Of a DNA stretch of 64,000 bases, positions 9,767-18,769 are shown in pieces. Source of the stretch: Thiomonas sp. FB-Cd (GTDB taxonomy: Bacteria; Pseudomonadota; Gammaproteobacteria; Burkholderiales; Burkholderiaceae_C); assembly GCF_000733775.1 (NCBI RefSeq), contig NZ_JPOE01000002.1, positions 1,550,001 to 1,614,000 of the forward strand. Reading direction: 5' to 3'. Position numbers and translations under genes: made by a program. Positions within the stretch are counted from its first letter, which is position 1. Each line of letters opens with the position of its first letter. Under the pieces are notes generated by a model, which saw only the letters and a program-made list of their open reading frames with translations, had not been told where the DNA came from and did no database searches.

Positions 9767-9916
9767 GTCATCATCCTGTAGATCCGTAAATTCCCTGCAC
9801 GATTGCCGTCTGGGAGCAGATGAAGGGCCTCGCATCCGCTTGTGATGCGAAGCCGGAGCAACTCGATGAATTGGGGTCCCCGCGGAACCACATGCCATCA
9901 GCCACGATCACCATGC

Positions 9917-10981
9917 TTATGACATGACGATTCGCCTTGCAGCTGCATCGAAGGCCAGAGCCCACGCAGGGTCTGGCACCAGCCCCACGGTCTGGCCCGC
10001 GTCGCACTGCACACCGCAGTCGCTGTGGATCGTGGCCGCCCAAACAGATTCAACACCCTCTACACGGAGGTAAATAATCGACGAGTCGCCCAGATGCTCC
10101 GCCAACTCGACCGTTGCGGGAATTCCCTGACTGGCTGGAACCACGGCGAGGTGCTCCGGGCGCACGCCCGCGCGCTGCGCGCTGTCAGCTCTTCGTCCAA
10201 TTAGCGCCTGCCAAAGCTTGCGCTGCGTCGCGGAGGCGCCCGAGCCGGGTTTGTCGATCAGATTTATGCGCGGTGTCCCGAGGAACGTCGCAACGAACTC
10301 ATTTGCCGGGCTATTGAAAAGCGCCATGGGCTCACCAAGTTGCTCAATCACGCCCCTGTTGAACACAGCGATTCGATCGCCCATCGTCATGGCCTCGACC
10401 TGATCATGCGTTACATAGATCATGGTCGTCCCCAACTCCTTGTGTAGACGCGTCAATTCGATGCGCATATTGACCCGCAAGGCCGCGTCCAAATTTGAGA
10501 GCGGTTCGTCAAACAAGAAGACCTTCGGCTTACGCACAATGGCTCGCCCAATCGCAACACGCTGGCGTTCACCACCCGAGAGTTGCTTCGGATAAAAGTC
10601 CAGCTGATGACTAATGCGGAGAATCTCGGCAGCACGAGCCACACGCTCTTTTCGAATGGCTTTCGCTATACCTGCCATCTTCAGCGAAAAACCCATGTTC
10701 TCCGCCACCGTCATATGCGGGTAAAGAGCGTAGCTTTGAAAGACCATTGCCGCGCCCCGCTCGGCCGGACGCACGTCGTTGGCTCTCGCGCCATCAATCT
10801 CCAAGTCGCCTTCAGTGATGCTCTCCAAACCCGCAATCATTCGCAGCGTGGTTGTCTTGCCACACCCCGATGGGCCAACAAAAACCAGGAACTCTCCGTC
10901 GTGCACCTCGAGGTCGACCCCTTTGATGACATCGACACTGCCGTAACGCTTGCGCACGCCTCTTAAAGTCACCCGACACAT
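9917..10981 (-). CDS. sugar ABC importer ATPase (MalK/UgpC/MsmK type)
   Basis: A 354-residue CUT1-type ATPase. Walker A GPSGCGKTT is at residues 36-44, the LSGGERQR signature at about 134-141 and Walker B VFLFDE at 154-159. A C-terminal regulatory OB-like (TOBE) domain follows from about residue 235. The ATG at 10981 is chosen because GGAG lies 6 bases upstream and the family starts here; a longer frame reading back into the GH1 gene has no similarity. It sits 17 bases behind the GH1 gene and powers the two permeases encoded upstream in the same operon. The substrate is presumably beta-1,3-gluco-oligosaccharide. Confidence 0.93.
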   Translation of the reverse strand: MCRVTLRGVRKRYGSVDVIKGVDLEVHDGEFLVFVGPSGCGKTTTLRMIAGLESITEGDLEIDGARANDVRPAERGAAMVFQSYALYPHMTVAENMGFSLKMAGIAKAIRKERVARAAEILRISHQLDFYPKQLSGGERQRVAIGRAIVRKPKVFLFDEPLSNLDAALRVNMRIELTRLHKELGTTMIYVTHDQVEAMTMGDRIAVFNRGVIEQLGEPMALFNSPANEFVATFLGTPRINLIDKPGSGASATQRKLWQALIGRRADSAQRAGVRPEHLAVVPASQGIPATVELAEHLGDSSIIYLRVEGVESVWAATIHSDCGVQCDAGQTVGLVPDPAWALAFDAAARRIVMS

Positions 10982-10998
10982 ATCACGCTCCAATCGAT

Positions 10999-12363
10999 TC
11001 AGCCAACTGCGACGGATTTGTCGGGTTGTGAGCTGAGGAAGTTTTGGTACCACAGGGCGCTGTCTTTGAGGGTTCGGCGCTGGGTTTGGTAGTCGACATG
11101 CACGATGCCAAAGCGCTTGGCATAGCCGCTTGCCCACTCGAAGTTGTCAAGCAGGCTCCACACCATGAAGCCGCGCAGGGGCACGCCTTGGTGCAGGGCC
11201 TTGCCCACGGCGGCGATGTGGTTGGCGATGTAGCGCATGCGTGCGGTATCGTGGACCCGTCCATTGACGAGTTGGTCCTTGAAGGCGGCCCCGTTTTCCG
11301 TCACGTACAGGGCTGGAATGGCGTAATCGCGGTGCAAACGCACCAGCAACTCGGTGAGTCCCTCGGGGTAGACTTCCCAGCCCATGTCGGTGATCTCGGC
11401 ACCGCTGTCGTGCGGATCCTGGGGGCCGGATGCGCTGAAGACGGCACGCGAGTAGTAATTGACGCCAAGGAAATCGATCGGGGTGGCGACGATGGCCATG
11501 TCGCCGTGTTCAATGCGGGGGGCATCCTGGCCCAGGAACGCAAGCACGTCCTCGGGATAGGCTGCCTTGAAGAGGGGGTCCATGTACCAGCGCACCAAGC
11601 GGCCGTCTTCCAGATGGGCGCGCGCCCGATCTTCCGCAGCACCGGATGCGGCCTGGATGGGAGCGAGGTTGAGCACGATGCCCAGATCACTCCGGATGCC
11701 CAGCGTGCGCAACGCTTGCACGGCCATGCCATGGCTGAGCAACAGGTGGTGTGCCGCTTGCATGGCCACGCCCCTGTCGCGCACCCCTGGGGCGAAGATG
11801 CCCGATTCATGCCCGAGGATGGACTGCACAAAGGGTTCGTTATGCGTCGTGATCGACACCACACGGTCGCCAAGCCGCTGGGCCACGCCGCAGGCGTACT
11901 CGACGAAGCGGTGTACGGTGTCGCGACTCGCCCACCCACCTTTGTCCTGTAGTGCCTGGGGCAGATCCCAATGATTGAGGGTCAGATGCGCGCCGATGCC
12001 GCGCTCGAGCAATCCATCAACCAGGCGGTCATAAAACGCCATGCCCTTGGCGTTCCATGCGCCTTCGCCCAGGGGCTGTACGCGCGGCCACGCCACCGAG
12101 AAACGGTAGGCGTTGACCCCCAGACTGGCGATCAACTCCAGATCCGTGGCCCAGCGGCGATAGTGCTCACACGCCACATCCCCGTTGCTGCCATCGGCAA
12201 TGGCCCCGGGGAGCCGACAAAACGTATCCCAGATCGATGCGCCCCGCCCGTCTTCCGCCGCGGCCCCTTCAATCTGGTACGCGCTCGTCGCCACCCCCCA
12301 GATGAAACCTTCCGGAAACGCTGTCGAGTGTGTAAACCCGTCAACCGCACCATTGCTGTGCAT
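10999..12363 (-). CDS. GH1 beta-glucosidase
   Basis: A 454-residue GH1 retaining beta-glucosidase, hydrolysing short beta-linked gluco-oligosaccharides to glucose in the cytoplasm. The N-terminal signature FPEGFIWGVATSAYQIEG is followed by acid/base E176 in TTHNEPF and nucleophile E356 in YVTENGAAF. The ATG at 12363 fits the family N-terminus; the nearest purine-rich site (GAGG) is about 13 bases away, so initiation may be weak or coupled. It is inserted between permease and ATPase genes of the importer, which ties uptake to final hydrolysis. No signal peptide. Confidence 0.94.
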   Translation of the reverse strand: MHSNGAVDGFTHSTAFPEGFIWGVATSAYQIEGAAAEDGRGASIWDTFCRLPGAIADGSNGDVACEHYRRWATDLELIASLGVNAYRFSVAWPRVQPLGEGAWNAKGMAFYDRLVDGLLERGIGAHLTLNHWDLPQALQDKGGWASRDTVHRFVEYACGVAQRLGDRVVSITTHNEPFVQSILGHESGIFAPGVRDRGVAMQAAHHLLLSHGMAVQALRTLGIRSDLGIVLNLAPIQAASGAAEDRARAHLEDGRLVRWYMDPLFKAAYPEDVLAFLGQDAPRIEHGDMAIVATPIDFLGVNYYSRAVFSASGPQDPHDSGAEITDMGWEVYPEGLTELLVRLHRDYAIPALYVTENGAAFKDQLVNGRVHDTARMRYIANHIAAVGKALHQGVPLRGFMVWSLLDNFEWASGYAKRFGIVHVDYQTQRRTLKDSALWYQNFLSSQPDKSVAVG

Positions 12364-12452
12364 CGTAGCTATTGCATCCTCATGGTAGAAATGCGCAATC
12401 TTTGATCGCCATCGGGTCGCACAAAAAGCAGGAGAACGGCCACGCCATTCCC

Positions 12453-13283
12453 CTACTTCACCGCGCCCGCCGTCAGTCCCGATATCAACTGGCGCGAGGA
12501 AAACACAAAGAGCACGATGAGCGGCAGTGTTGCAATGGCCGAACCTGCCATGAGTGCACCCCATTGAGTATCCACTGGACTTTGCAGACTGCGCAGGGCA
12601 AGTGGCACCGTATACATGTCAGGTGAGCGCATCACGATCAATGGCATGATGAAATTGTTCCAGGATGCGATAAATGTGATGAGGCCAAGCGTGCCAATGG
12701 CCGGCCCCAATAGAGGAAGCACAATGCGCACGTAAATGCCGATTTCCCCACAACCATCCATGCGGGCCGCCTCCACAAGCTCGCGTGGAACCGACGATCC
12801 GATGAACTGGCGCATCAGAAAAATGCCGAACGCGCTTGCTGCACCCGGCACATAAAGCGCGCGCGGCTCGTTGATCCAACCGAGTGCATCCATAATCATG
12901 AAGGTGGGAATCATGTTCATGAACTGAGGCAAAAGCATTGTTCCCATGACAAGAACAAAAAGAATATTTTTAAAGCGAAACTCGAACATTGCAAATGCAT
13001 AACCAGCCATTGAGCAAAATAGCAGGGTCAACGCCGTCGATGCGAGTGCAACGTAAAGACTCCAGCCTAAATTTCGCCAAAATGGAATGGTCGACACCAA
13101 AATATCAATATTGCGTACGAGATTGCTACTAAAATATACGGGCGGCGGAGCGCTAAAAATTGACGTACGCGAATGCGTGGCAAAAACGAACATGAAATAA
13201 AATGGCGCCAGCATAATTAATGCCCCGATACCAACGATACCGTAAGCCAACCACTTACCGGCATTTCCCTTTTTTGGATTCAT
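12453..13283 (-). CDS. sugar ABC importer permease, MalG type
   Basis: A 276-residue CUT1 inner-membrane permease with about six membrane segments. The cytoplasmic EAA loop EAARMDGCGEIGIYVRIVLP contacts the ATPase. Two starts are possible: ATG 13283, with GAGG 6 bases upstream, and ATG 13295, which overlaps the stop of the preceding permease as ATGA. I give the former; the difference is four residues. The C-terminus SSRQLISGLTAGAVK is typical of MalG-type permeases. It pairs with the MalF-type permease encoded directly upstream. Confidence 0.92.
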   Translation of the reverse strand: MNPKKGNAGKWLAYGIVGIGALIMLAPFYFMFVFATHSRTSIFSAPPPVYFSSNLVRNIDILVSTIPFWRNLGWSLYVALASTALTLLFCSMAGYAFAMFEFRFKNILFVLVMGTMLLPQFMNMIPTFMIMDALGWINEPRALYVPGAASAFGIFLMRQFIGSSVPRELVEAARMDGCGEIGIYVRIVLPLLGPAIGTLGLITFIASWNNFIMPLIVMRSPDMYTVPLALRSLQSPVDTQWGALMAGSAIATLPLIVLFVFSSRQLISGLTAGAVK

Positions 13284-13291
13284 TGCGAGCC

Positions 13292-14233
13292 TCATGCTGA
13301 CCGATTCCGTGGGCGAAACGCTATATTCGTCAACCAAGTCAACAAGGCTACGAACGCAAACAGGACCCAAGACATTGCACTCGCTCCGCCGAAGTCATCA
13401 AAATCAAACGCCTCCCGGTAGAGATAAAGCGCAGTTGTTAATCCGGCCTGATCGGGTCCACCGTGGCCTCCAGTCAGAATAAAAGCCTCATCGAAGAGCT
13501 GCAGCCCGCCGATAACGCTCAACGTCACCGCGAAGTACATCATTGGGCGGATGCTCGGAAGCGTGATATTCCAGAACTGCTGCAAACTACTGGCGCCATC
13601 CATCGTGGCCGCTTCATAAAGATCCTTCGGGATCGTCTGCAGTGCTGCCAGATACAAAACGACGTTGAATCCGACATATCGCCAAAACACGATCACCGCA
13701 ATCGCCGGCTTGACATATTGAGGCCGCCCCAACCAGTCAATAGGACCGACCGGCACCAGGAATCGCAGCACCGGAATGTGACTGAGTCCGTGGAGCGCCT
13801 GATTGATCAACCCATAATCTGTCGAAAATAAGGAGCTAAAAAGAATGGCGATCGCCACCGTCGATGTAATGTAAGGCATAAAATAAACGCCAACAACTAT
13901 ATTACGAAAACGCTTGAACCCGGCCTGAATAAACACGGCCAAAGGGATCGCGATCAAATGCTGAGGCACTCCTGCGGCAAGCGCCAACCAGGTAGTATTA
14001 CCCATCGATTTCCAGAACCAGGGATCGCGAAGTGCAAACTCAAAGTTTCTCAAGCCCACAAAACTCATGGAAGCCAGGCCGCTTGCGGGCTCCCATGAAT
14101 GAAAAGCGAGATACAACGAAAATCCAAGCGGAAACAATCCAAAAATGAAGAATAGCGTGACGAACGGGCTGAGAAGCACATACGGAGCCCAAGCGGGCGA
14201 GATTCGTAGGCTCTTCGGGATCTTCATGGACAT
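13292..14233 (-). CDS. sugar ABC importer permease, MalF type
   Basis: A 313-residue CUT1 permease with about six membrane segments, starting in SPFVTLFFIFGLFPLGFSLY. The EAA loop is EAATMDGASSLQQFWNITLP. The ATG at 14233 is followed two codons later by another ATG; neither has a strong ribosome-binding site. It lies 39 bases after the substrate-binding protein gene and its stop overlaps a possible start of the MalG-type gene, consistent with translational coupling. Together with 12453-13283, 9917-10981 and 14273-15547 it forms one complete importer. Confidence 0.92.
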   Translation of the reverse strand: MSMKIPKSLRISPAWAPYVLLSPFVTLFFIFGLFPLGFSLYLAFHSWEPASGLASMSFVGLRNFEFALRDPWFWKSMGNTTWLALAAGVPQHLIAIPLAVFIQAGFKRFRNIVVGVYFMPYITSTVAIAILFSSLFSTDYGLINQALHGLSHIPVLRFLVPVGPIDWLGRPQYVKPAIAVIVFWRYVGFNVVLYLAALQTIPKDLYEAATMDGASSLQQFWNITLPSIRPMMYFAVTLSVIGGLQLFDEAFILTGGHGGPDQAGLTTALYLYREAFDFDDFGGASAMSWVLFAFVALLTWLTNIAFRPRNRSA

Positions 14234-14272
14234 GTCATGTGTTTTTCGGAAGCCGCAGCGGCGCTCTTTAAT

Positions 14273-15547
14273 TCAACGCCCAACACGCCGTTCAAGTAGC
14301 CTCTGAGCCTGAGCAAGCGATGCTTTGATCGATTTCCCCTCGTGCAGAACCTTGAATAATGCAGTGTTAACAACTTCTGCGGCAAAGGCGTCTTGGCTGT
14401 GAACCTGAACAGCTCTGATGTTGAGTGCTGCTTCGCGCCACAATCGGCGTGCTCTCTGGCCGCCTAAAAACGGAATTGGTTCGTCAAAAAATGGCGCATG
14501 ATAGGTGTTGACCAATACGGGAAAGGCATCCTCGGATTTAAACGCCGCTAGCTGACGCGTCGCATTCAGCGAGAGGAGCTTGACGAAGTCCCAGGCGTAG
14601 CGCTTCTTTGAGGCGGTTATGTTCTTAGGGAGAGCAAGGAACGACCCCCCGTACGCTGCCCATGTTTTTTGGGGCAACTGGGCGGCGCGCCAGAGACCCC
14701 TGGTTTGAGGGGCCAACCAATTACTCATGTGCCCGACAAGCCAGGCGCCCGACATCAGGGTCGCAATTTTCCCGTTTCGGATGCCCTGTGCCCAGTCCGT
14801 TGACCAGGTCCGGACCTGCGCATCCAGGCTGGCCTTCCGTATTTGAGCGGCCAACGTGAATCCCTCAACAAATCGGCTTGTTGTAATTAGCGGTTGGTCG
14901 TTCTCATCGAAATACAGCCCTTGATTGGACCGCACGCCCGTGCGAATCAAAATGTTGACGACGTCCGAGGCGTTGGCGACGAGATAAGCGCCTGAAGCTC
15001 GCTTGATCTTGATGCCAACGGCGACGAAGTTCTCCCAAGAATTTTGCAAATCCTCGATCGTGGAGCCAGCCTCTTGCAAGATATCGTGACGGTACAAGAG
15101 TGTTCCCGGTCCGACGTCGCTAGGTGCGGCGACGACCGAATCAGTCTTGGTCGTCGCCTGGTCAAAGGCATAGGGCACAAATTCTGGCTTGAATGCTTCG
15201 ATGCTAAACGGCGGCTGCGCCAAGTTCTCGAGCCCACCGCCTCGGGAAAATCGGCCCAGGTAGCTCACCTCGATCGCCATTACGTCCGGCAGATAGGATT
15301 CCGTGGCCAAGGCAGTCATCATGGCCGTGTGGTGGTCGGTGATCTGCCGGCTGATCACTTCGATGTTGAGGTCTGGATGGATTCGCTTCCATGCGGGTAT
15401 TGCCGCTCGGGCAATCGCGTCGACTGAGGGGTAGGCGGCCACGACGAGCGTTTGATCAGACGCTGAGACGGTGCGGCCGCAACCCGCCAAGGCGCCGCTA
15501 AAACCAACTGCCCCAACGGCCTTAAGAAATTCCCGACGTCGATACAT
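14273..15547 (-). CDS. sugar ABC importer substrate-binding lipoprotein
   Basis: A 424-residue family-1 extracellular solute-binding protein. The N-terminus combines a twin-arginine pattern (YRRREFLK) with a hydrophobic stretch and the lipobox LAGC (C23), so it may be exported folded through Tat and then lipidated. The body has the usual two-lobe pattern, with AAPSDVGPGTLLYRHDIL and a conserved GAWLVGHM region. It is the first gene of the importer operon, 176 bases behind a strong promoter with a perfect LacI-type operator. Ligand inferred: beta-1,3-gluco-oligosaccharides. Confidence 0.9.
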   Translation of the reverse strand: MYRRREFLKAVGAVGFSGALAGCGRTVSASDQTLVVAAYPSVDAIARAAIPAWKRIHPDLNIEVISRQITDHHTAMMTALATESYLPDVMAIEVSYLGRFSRGGGLENLAQPPFSIEAFKPEFVPYAFDQATTKTDSVVAAPSDVGPGTLLYRHDILQEAGSTIEDLQNSWENFVAVGIKIKRASGAYLVANASDVVNILIRTGVRSNQGLYFDENDQPLITTSRFVEGFTLAAQIRKASLDAQVRTWSTDWAQGIRNGKIATLMSGAWLVGHMSNWLAPQTRGLWRAAQLPQKTWAAYGGSFLALPKNITASKKRYAWDFVKLLSLNATRQLAAFKSEDAFPVLVNTYHAPFFDEPIPFLGGQRARRLWREAALNIRAVQVHSQDAFAAEVVNTALFKVLHEGKSIKASLAQAQRLLERRVGR

Positions 15548-15722
15548 ACTGCGAATCTGGAGCCAGTTGATGGGTGGGCAGCGAAATGAAGCGGGAAGAA
15601 CAAGAGAAGGCGCCGAACGTCAGCGGCCAATCCGGGTCGATTACCGGCAAGGTGCGTTCAGCCCCACCACTGTGACCCAACGACTGGCGTCAAGGCTTGT
15701 TTAAAAGACAAGCTCAATTCAC

Positions 15723-15768
15723 TGAAAGCGCTTTCATTTACTGTAGGAGCGAGTCGGATGAGTGTCAA
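15723..15768 (-). promoter_or_regulatory. sigma-70 promoter with LacI-type operator for the ABC/GH1/GH30 operon
   Basis: Reading the minus strand, -35 TTGACA (15763-15768), a 17-base spacer and -10 TACAGT (15740-15745) form a near-consensus promoter. The perfect palindrome TGAAAGCGCTTTCA (15723-15736) starts three bases after the -10 box, covering the start site. The layout matches the porin promoter at 8281-8327, which supports a common repressor. Confidence 0.87.
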
Positions 15769-16270
15769 CGCAGGGAAATCCCGAATGATCAGCCCTGACG
15801 TGCACGAATGAGGCAAGTCGCTTGCGAGGTGTGGATAGGAGGGGAACCGAGCCGGTCATCGGCCGCTAGCTGCCCTGAATGAGCGCTCCCCCGTATGCAC
15901 CCATGCACAGGAACGCCGACAAACTCGTCAGGAACCGGAACGACCGGCGCCGCAGGTGCCACGCACACCCGCACGCTGTTACATGCACGCGACCGCCGAG
16001 GGCACACTTGATGCGACCGATCCCCCGGGTTGCATTGGGTCTGCCATCAATTCGGCCGCGTCTGCAAAGGCAAGGCGGGTACCCGGCGAATTGGGGCTCG
16101 GGGTTGGTTGCAGCCTTCGCACAAAGCTCCACAGCCCCAAATATCACTGGCAATGCACAGGCGCGTCACTGCGGCACCGCCAGTCAACGAATTACCGAGG
16201 CCGGGCCCGACGCATCGCAATTGCCAAGGCCACACCACATCCCCGCAAGGCGCGATGCTCGAGCTTGCGG
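15769..16270. other. intergenic region, no supported gene
   Basis: About 500 bases between the importer promoter and the end of the LacI gene. Several overlapping open frames exist on both strands, but their translations are Arg/Pro/Ala-rich with no domain and no ribosome-binding site. I see no RNA gene here. Confidence 0.5.
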
Positions 16271-17335
16271 TCAGCGCGACGGAGCGGCAGTGGACTCGCG
16301 CACGATCAGGCGGGGGCTCGGCATGCTGAGCACGGGCGTTTCGCCATGAAGCAGCTGCAGCATGGCTGTGGCCGCAAGGGTGCCCATTTCGTGACTCGGC
16401 TGGTGGACTGTGGTGAGCGGAGGGATGGCGTAAACCGAGGGCTGCAAGTCGTCGAAACCAATTAGCGAGACATCATCAGGAATGCGCAGTGCATGTCGGT
16501 AAAGTGCCAGCGCGGCCCCAAATGCCATCTGGTCATTGGCGGCGAAGATCGCAGAAAATTTCTTTCCTTGGCTCAACAGGCCCTCAACGGCGCGAAGACC
16601 ACTCTCTTCGGAAAAGTTGCCAGGAACAACCAGCGCTTCGTCAATGGCGACACCCCGTGCTTGCAAAGCTGCTCGATAGCCGCGTTGTCGCTCAAGGGCG
16701 TCCTGATGTGCCGGGTCACCAGCGATAAACACAATGCGCCGGTGACCAAGCTCAATGAGGTATTGAGTGGCCTGCTCGGCCCCTTCAAAATTGCTGAAAT
16801 GTAACGAGGCGACATTTGGCGCCTGCAGCGAACGTCCGGTAATCACCACTGGCAGATTTCGCGCCAATGAACACACGTCCGCGTCGTCGACGCGCCCATC
16901 AAGAATGATGATCCCGTCAACGCGGCGCGCGCGCAGCAAATCAAGACACCGAGCCTCCTCCAGTTGGTTCCACTGCCCACTAATGAACAAGGGTGTATAG
17001 CCAACCTTCTGGAACTCAATTTCGATGCCGCGCAGCGCCGCGCCGTAAAACGGACTGTCGAGCGACTGGGTGACAACCCCAATGCTCAGTGTGCGCCCTC
17101 CAGCAAGCCCGCGAGCCACGGGATTTGGGATGAATCCCAATCGATCTATCGCACTATTTACCGCTTGCCTCTTAACATCCGCAACCCCCGCAGTGCCGTT
17201 AAGAATTCTTGAAACTGTGCTTGGTGAGACTCCTGCTGCCTTCGCCACCATCTCAATCGTTACGGGCAATCGCCCCTGTGCATCAATCTCTAGCTTGCCA
17301 CTGATGGATTGCTTTTTACCGGGTCTGGATCCCAT
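16271..17335 (-). CDS. LacI-family transcriptional repressor of the glucan locus
   Basis: A 354-residue LacI/GalR-family regulator. The helix-turn-helix and hinge are at about residues 22-75 (VTIEMVAKAAGVSPSTVSRI, then NPVARGLAGG). The periplasmic-binding-protein-like effector domain (IGVVTQSLDSPFYGAALRG onwards) follows. It most likely binds the palindrome TGAAAGCGCTTTCA found before the porin, importer, lipoprotein and transporter-GH17 genes; no other LacI-type gene is in the window. The effector is probably a beta-gluco-oligosaccharide or glucose, which the sequence cannot decide. The ATG at 17335 has AGGGAA about 6 bases upstream and lies inside the 3' end of the hydrolase gene (20-base overlap). 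Confidence 0.93.
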   Translation of the reverse strand: MGSRPGKKQSISGKLEIDAQGRLPVTIEMVAKAAGVSPSTVSRILNGTAGVADVKRQAVNSAIDRLGFIPNPVARGLAGGRTLSIGVVTQSLDSPFYGAALRGIEIEFQKVGYTPLFISGQWNQLEEARCLDLLRARRVDGIIILDGRVDDADVCSLARNLPVVITGRSLQAPNVASLHFSNFEGAEQATQYLIELGHRRIVFIAGDPAHQDALERQRGYRAALQARGVAIDEALVVPGNFSEESGLRAVEGLLSQGKKFSAIFAANDQMAFGAALALYRHALRIPDDVSLIGFDDLQPSVYAIPPLTTVHQPSHEMGTLAATAMLQLLHGETPVLSMPSPRLIVRESTAAPSR

Positions 17336-18566
17336 TTCGAATTCCCTTTATTTTGGTGGATTGCACCCAAAGGTTTGCGTACTTCGAGAAAAGCCGGCGA
17401 GCTGATGTATCGGTGGCTTCCTCGCGCGTTGACGCATCATGCTCGACCACATCCGGCTGGTCGGACGCCGCCGCCGGCGACACTATAACGTCAGTGTGCG
17501 CATGTTTTGATTTTTCCCGGTTGCCTTCGATTCCTGATGACAGGCCATGAGTGTTAGCCGCCTTGGGCGGCCGCCGTGCCGCGCGATCGAAGCCCAGACT
17601 TTGGATAAATTGATCGAAAGCTGGATGCCACGCTCCCGGGTTGCGATTGAAGATGAAGTGCCCATTGTTTTTATCTGCGGGTAACGTCACAAACTGCCCG
17701 CGCCCACCCGAGTCAGTGAAATCACGAAACCATATTTTCGGATAGAGAGGGCCCCATAATCGATCATTGACGCTGTACATCCACAACGTGGGCAAGCGGT
17801 TTGAACGCCCATAGGCAGCGAACGTCGCGCTCATCTGATCAGGACGGCAGGGATGGTCCACATGACGAACCGAATCCCCACCGTCGCCTCCCGAAATATT
17901 GATTGCAGCAACGACCCCCGGAATACGTGCGGAGGCAATCGCGACGGCTGCAACACCACCGAATGAATCCCCGACCACCAACCCTCGATGCCGATCGATG
18001 TCTGGCAAATGACTTGCGAATTCCAGGACTTGACGGGTCTCCTCAACGACAGCTGTCATGCCCTGGCTGAAGTCTTTATCAAAACAGGTTCCCGTGTATT
18101 CGAGATCGGGGCCGCCTGTGACCCCATACCCTACCCTCGTAGGAATCAAAACGACGAAGCCCAGCCCCGCAAAGAAGCTTGCATTGCCGGGTGAAGTGAC
18201 TTGCCCTAATCGAATGCGCGCGTCCACGCTAGCGGGCCGCCCATGCAAAAGAACCAGGAAGGGCCTGCGGCGGTCTCCTTGGCGGTCTCGCACAACAGTC
18301 AAGACGAGATCCTGCTTCACCATTCGACCGAACCCATTTCGCAGGCTCACCGGCACCCTGAATGAGCTTTGCCTTACCGTCGAGCTTGGGAACGCATATC
18401 CCGCAGCCGGAACAACCCAGAGAAGAAGCACCTGCACCGTTCGCATGACGAAGTGCGTTGAGCTCCCTCGCCATCGCTCCTGCACGATCGTTCGCGGCGA
18501 CCCTTCGGCATGTTGGCTCGTCTTTGACCCGATTGCATGGTTGAACGGGCCGCTGTTGTTCGGCAT
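17316..18566 (-). CDS. alpha/beta-hydrolase-fold protein, membrane-anchored or exported
   Basis: A 416-residue protein from the ATG at 18566, chosen because AGGAG lies 7 bases upstream. A hydrophobic stretch MRTVQVLLLWVVPAAGYAF at about residues 41-59 follows a 40-residue polar lead and could be a late signal peptide or anchor. The hydrolase fold shows VLLHGRP (oxyanion region), the nucleophile elbow GDSFGG and a late His in NNGHFIF. A low-complexity tail of about 90 residues overlaps the lacI start by 20 bases. Resembles dienelactone-hydrolase/acyl-esterase types; substrate unknown. A role removing acyl groups from glucan is only a guess. Co-transcribed with lacI. Confidence 0.75.
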   Translation of the reverse strand: MPNNSGPFNHAIGSKTSQHAEGSPRTIVQERWRGSSTHFVMRTVQVLLLWVVPAAGYAFPSSTVRQSSFRVPVSLRNGFGRMVKQDLVLTVVRDRQGDRRRPFLVLLHGRPASVDARIRLGQVTSPGNASFFAGLGFVVLIPTRVGYGVTGGPDLEYTGTCFDKDFSQGMTAVVEETRQVLEFASHLPDIDRHRGLVVGDSFGGVAAVAIASARIPGVVAAINISGGDGGDSVRHVDHPCRPDQMSATFAAYGRSNRLPTLWMYSVNDRLWGPLYPKIWFRDFTDSGGRGQFVTLPADKNNGHFIFNRNPGAWHPAFDQFIQSLGFDRAARRPPKAANTHGLSSGIEGNREKSKHAHTDVIVSPAAASDQPDVVEHDASTREEATDTSARRLFSKYANLWVQSTKIKGIRNGIQTR

Positions 18567-18634
18567 GCTTAAGCTCCTGTGTCGATCCACATGCAACAAG
18601 CCCAAACCGCACGTGCGGGTAAATCCGTATTGGC

Positions 18635-18693
18635 GGCAAGCGCTTTGAAAACTAAAAAGGGTGATGTGAAAGCGGTTTCAGAATGCGCTTTCG
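18635..18693. promoter_or_regulatory. cluster of LacI-operator-like sites between divergent genes
   Basis: TGAAAGCGGTTTCA (18667-18680) differs by one base from the perfect palindrome of the locus. Two weaker matches (11 of 14) flank it: GGCAAGCGCTTTGA (18635-18648) and AGAATGCGCTTTCG (18680-18693). The cluster lies between the hydrolase-lacI unit (minus) and the lipoprotein at 18770 (plus), so it may control both and give autoregulation of lacI. The two weak sites could be chance. Confidence 0.6.
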
Positions 18694-18769
18694 GCAACCA
18701 TCGTACTCGCGCTTGTCTGGCAGCCCTAGGATCGGGCTTTACAAAATCTGATCATCCAAGGAGAAACGA

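Noticed and set aside
15879..16349. A plus-strand open frame of about 156 codons before the lacI end.
   Set aside because: It overlaps lacI, is Arg/Pro-rich, has no ribosome-binding site and no domain; in high-GC DNA such frames are common.
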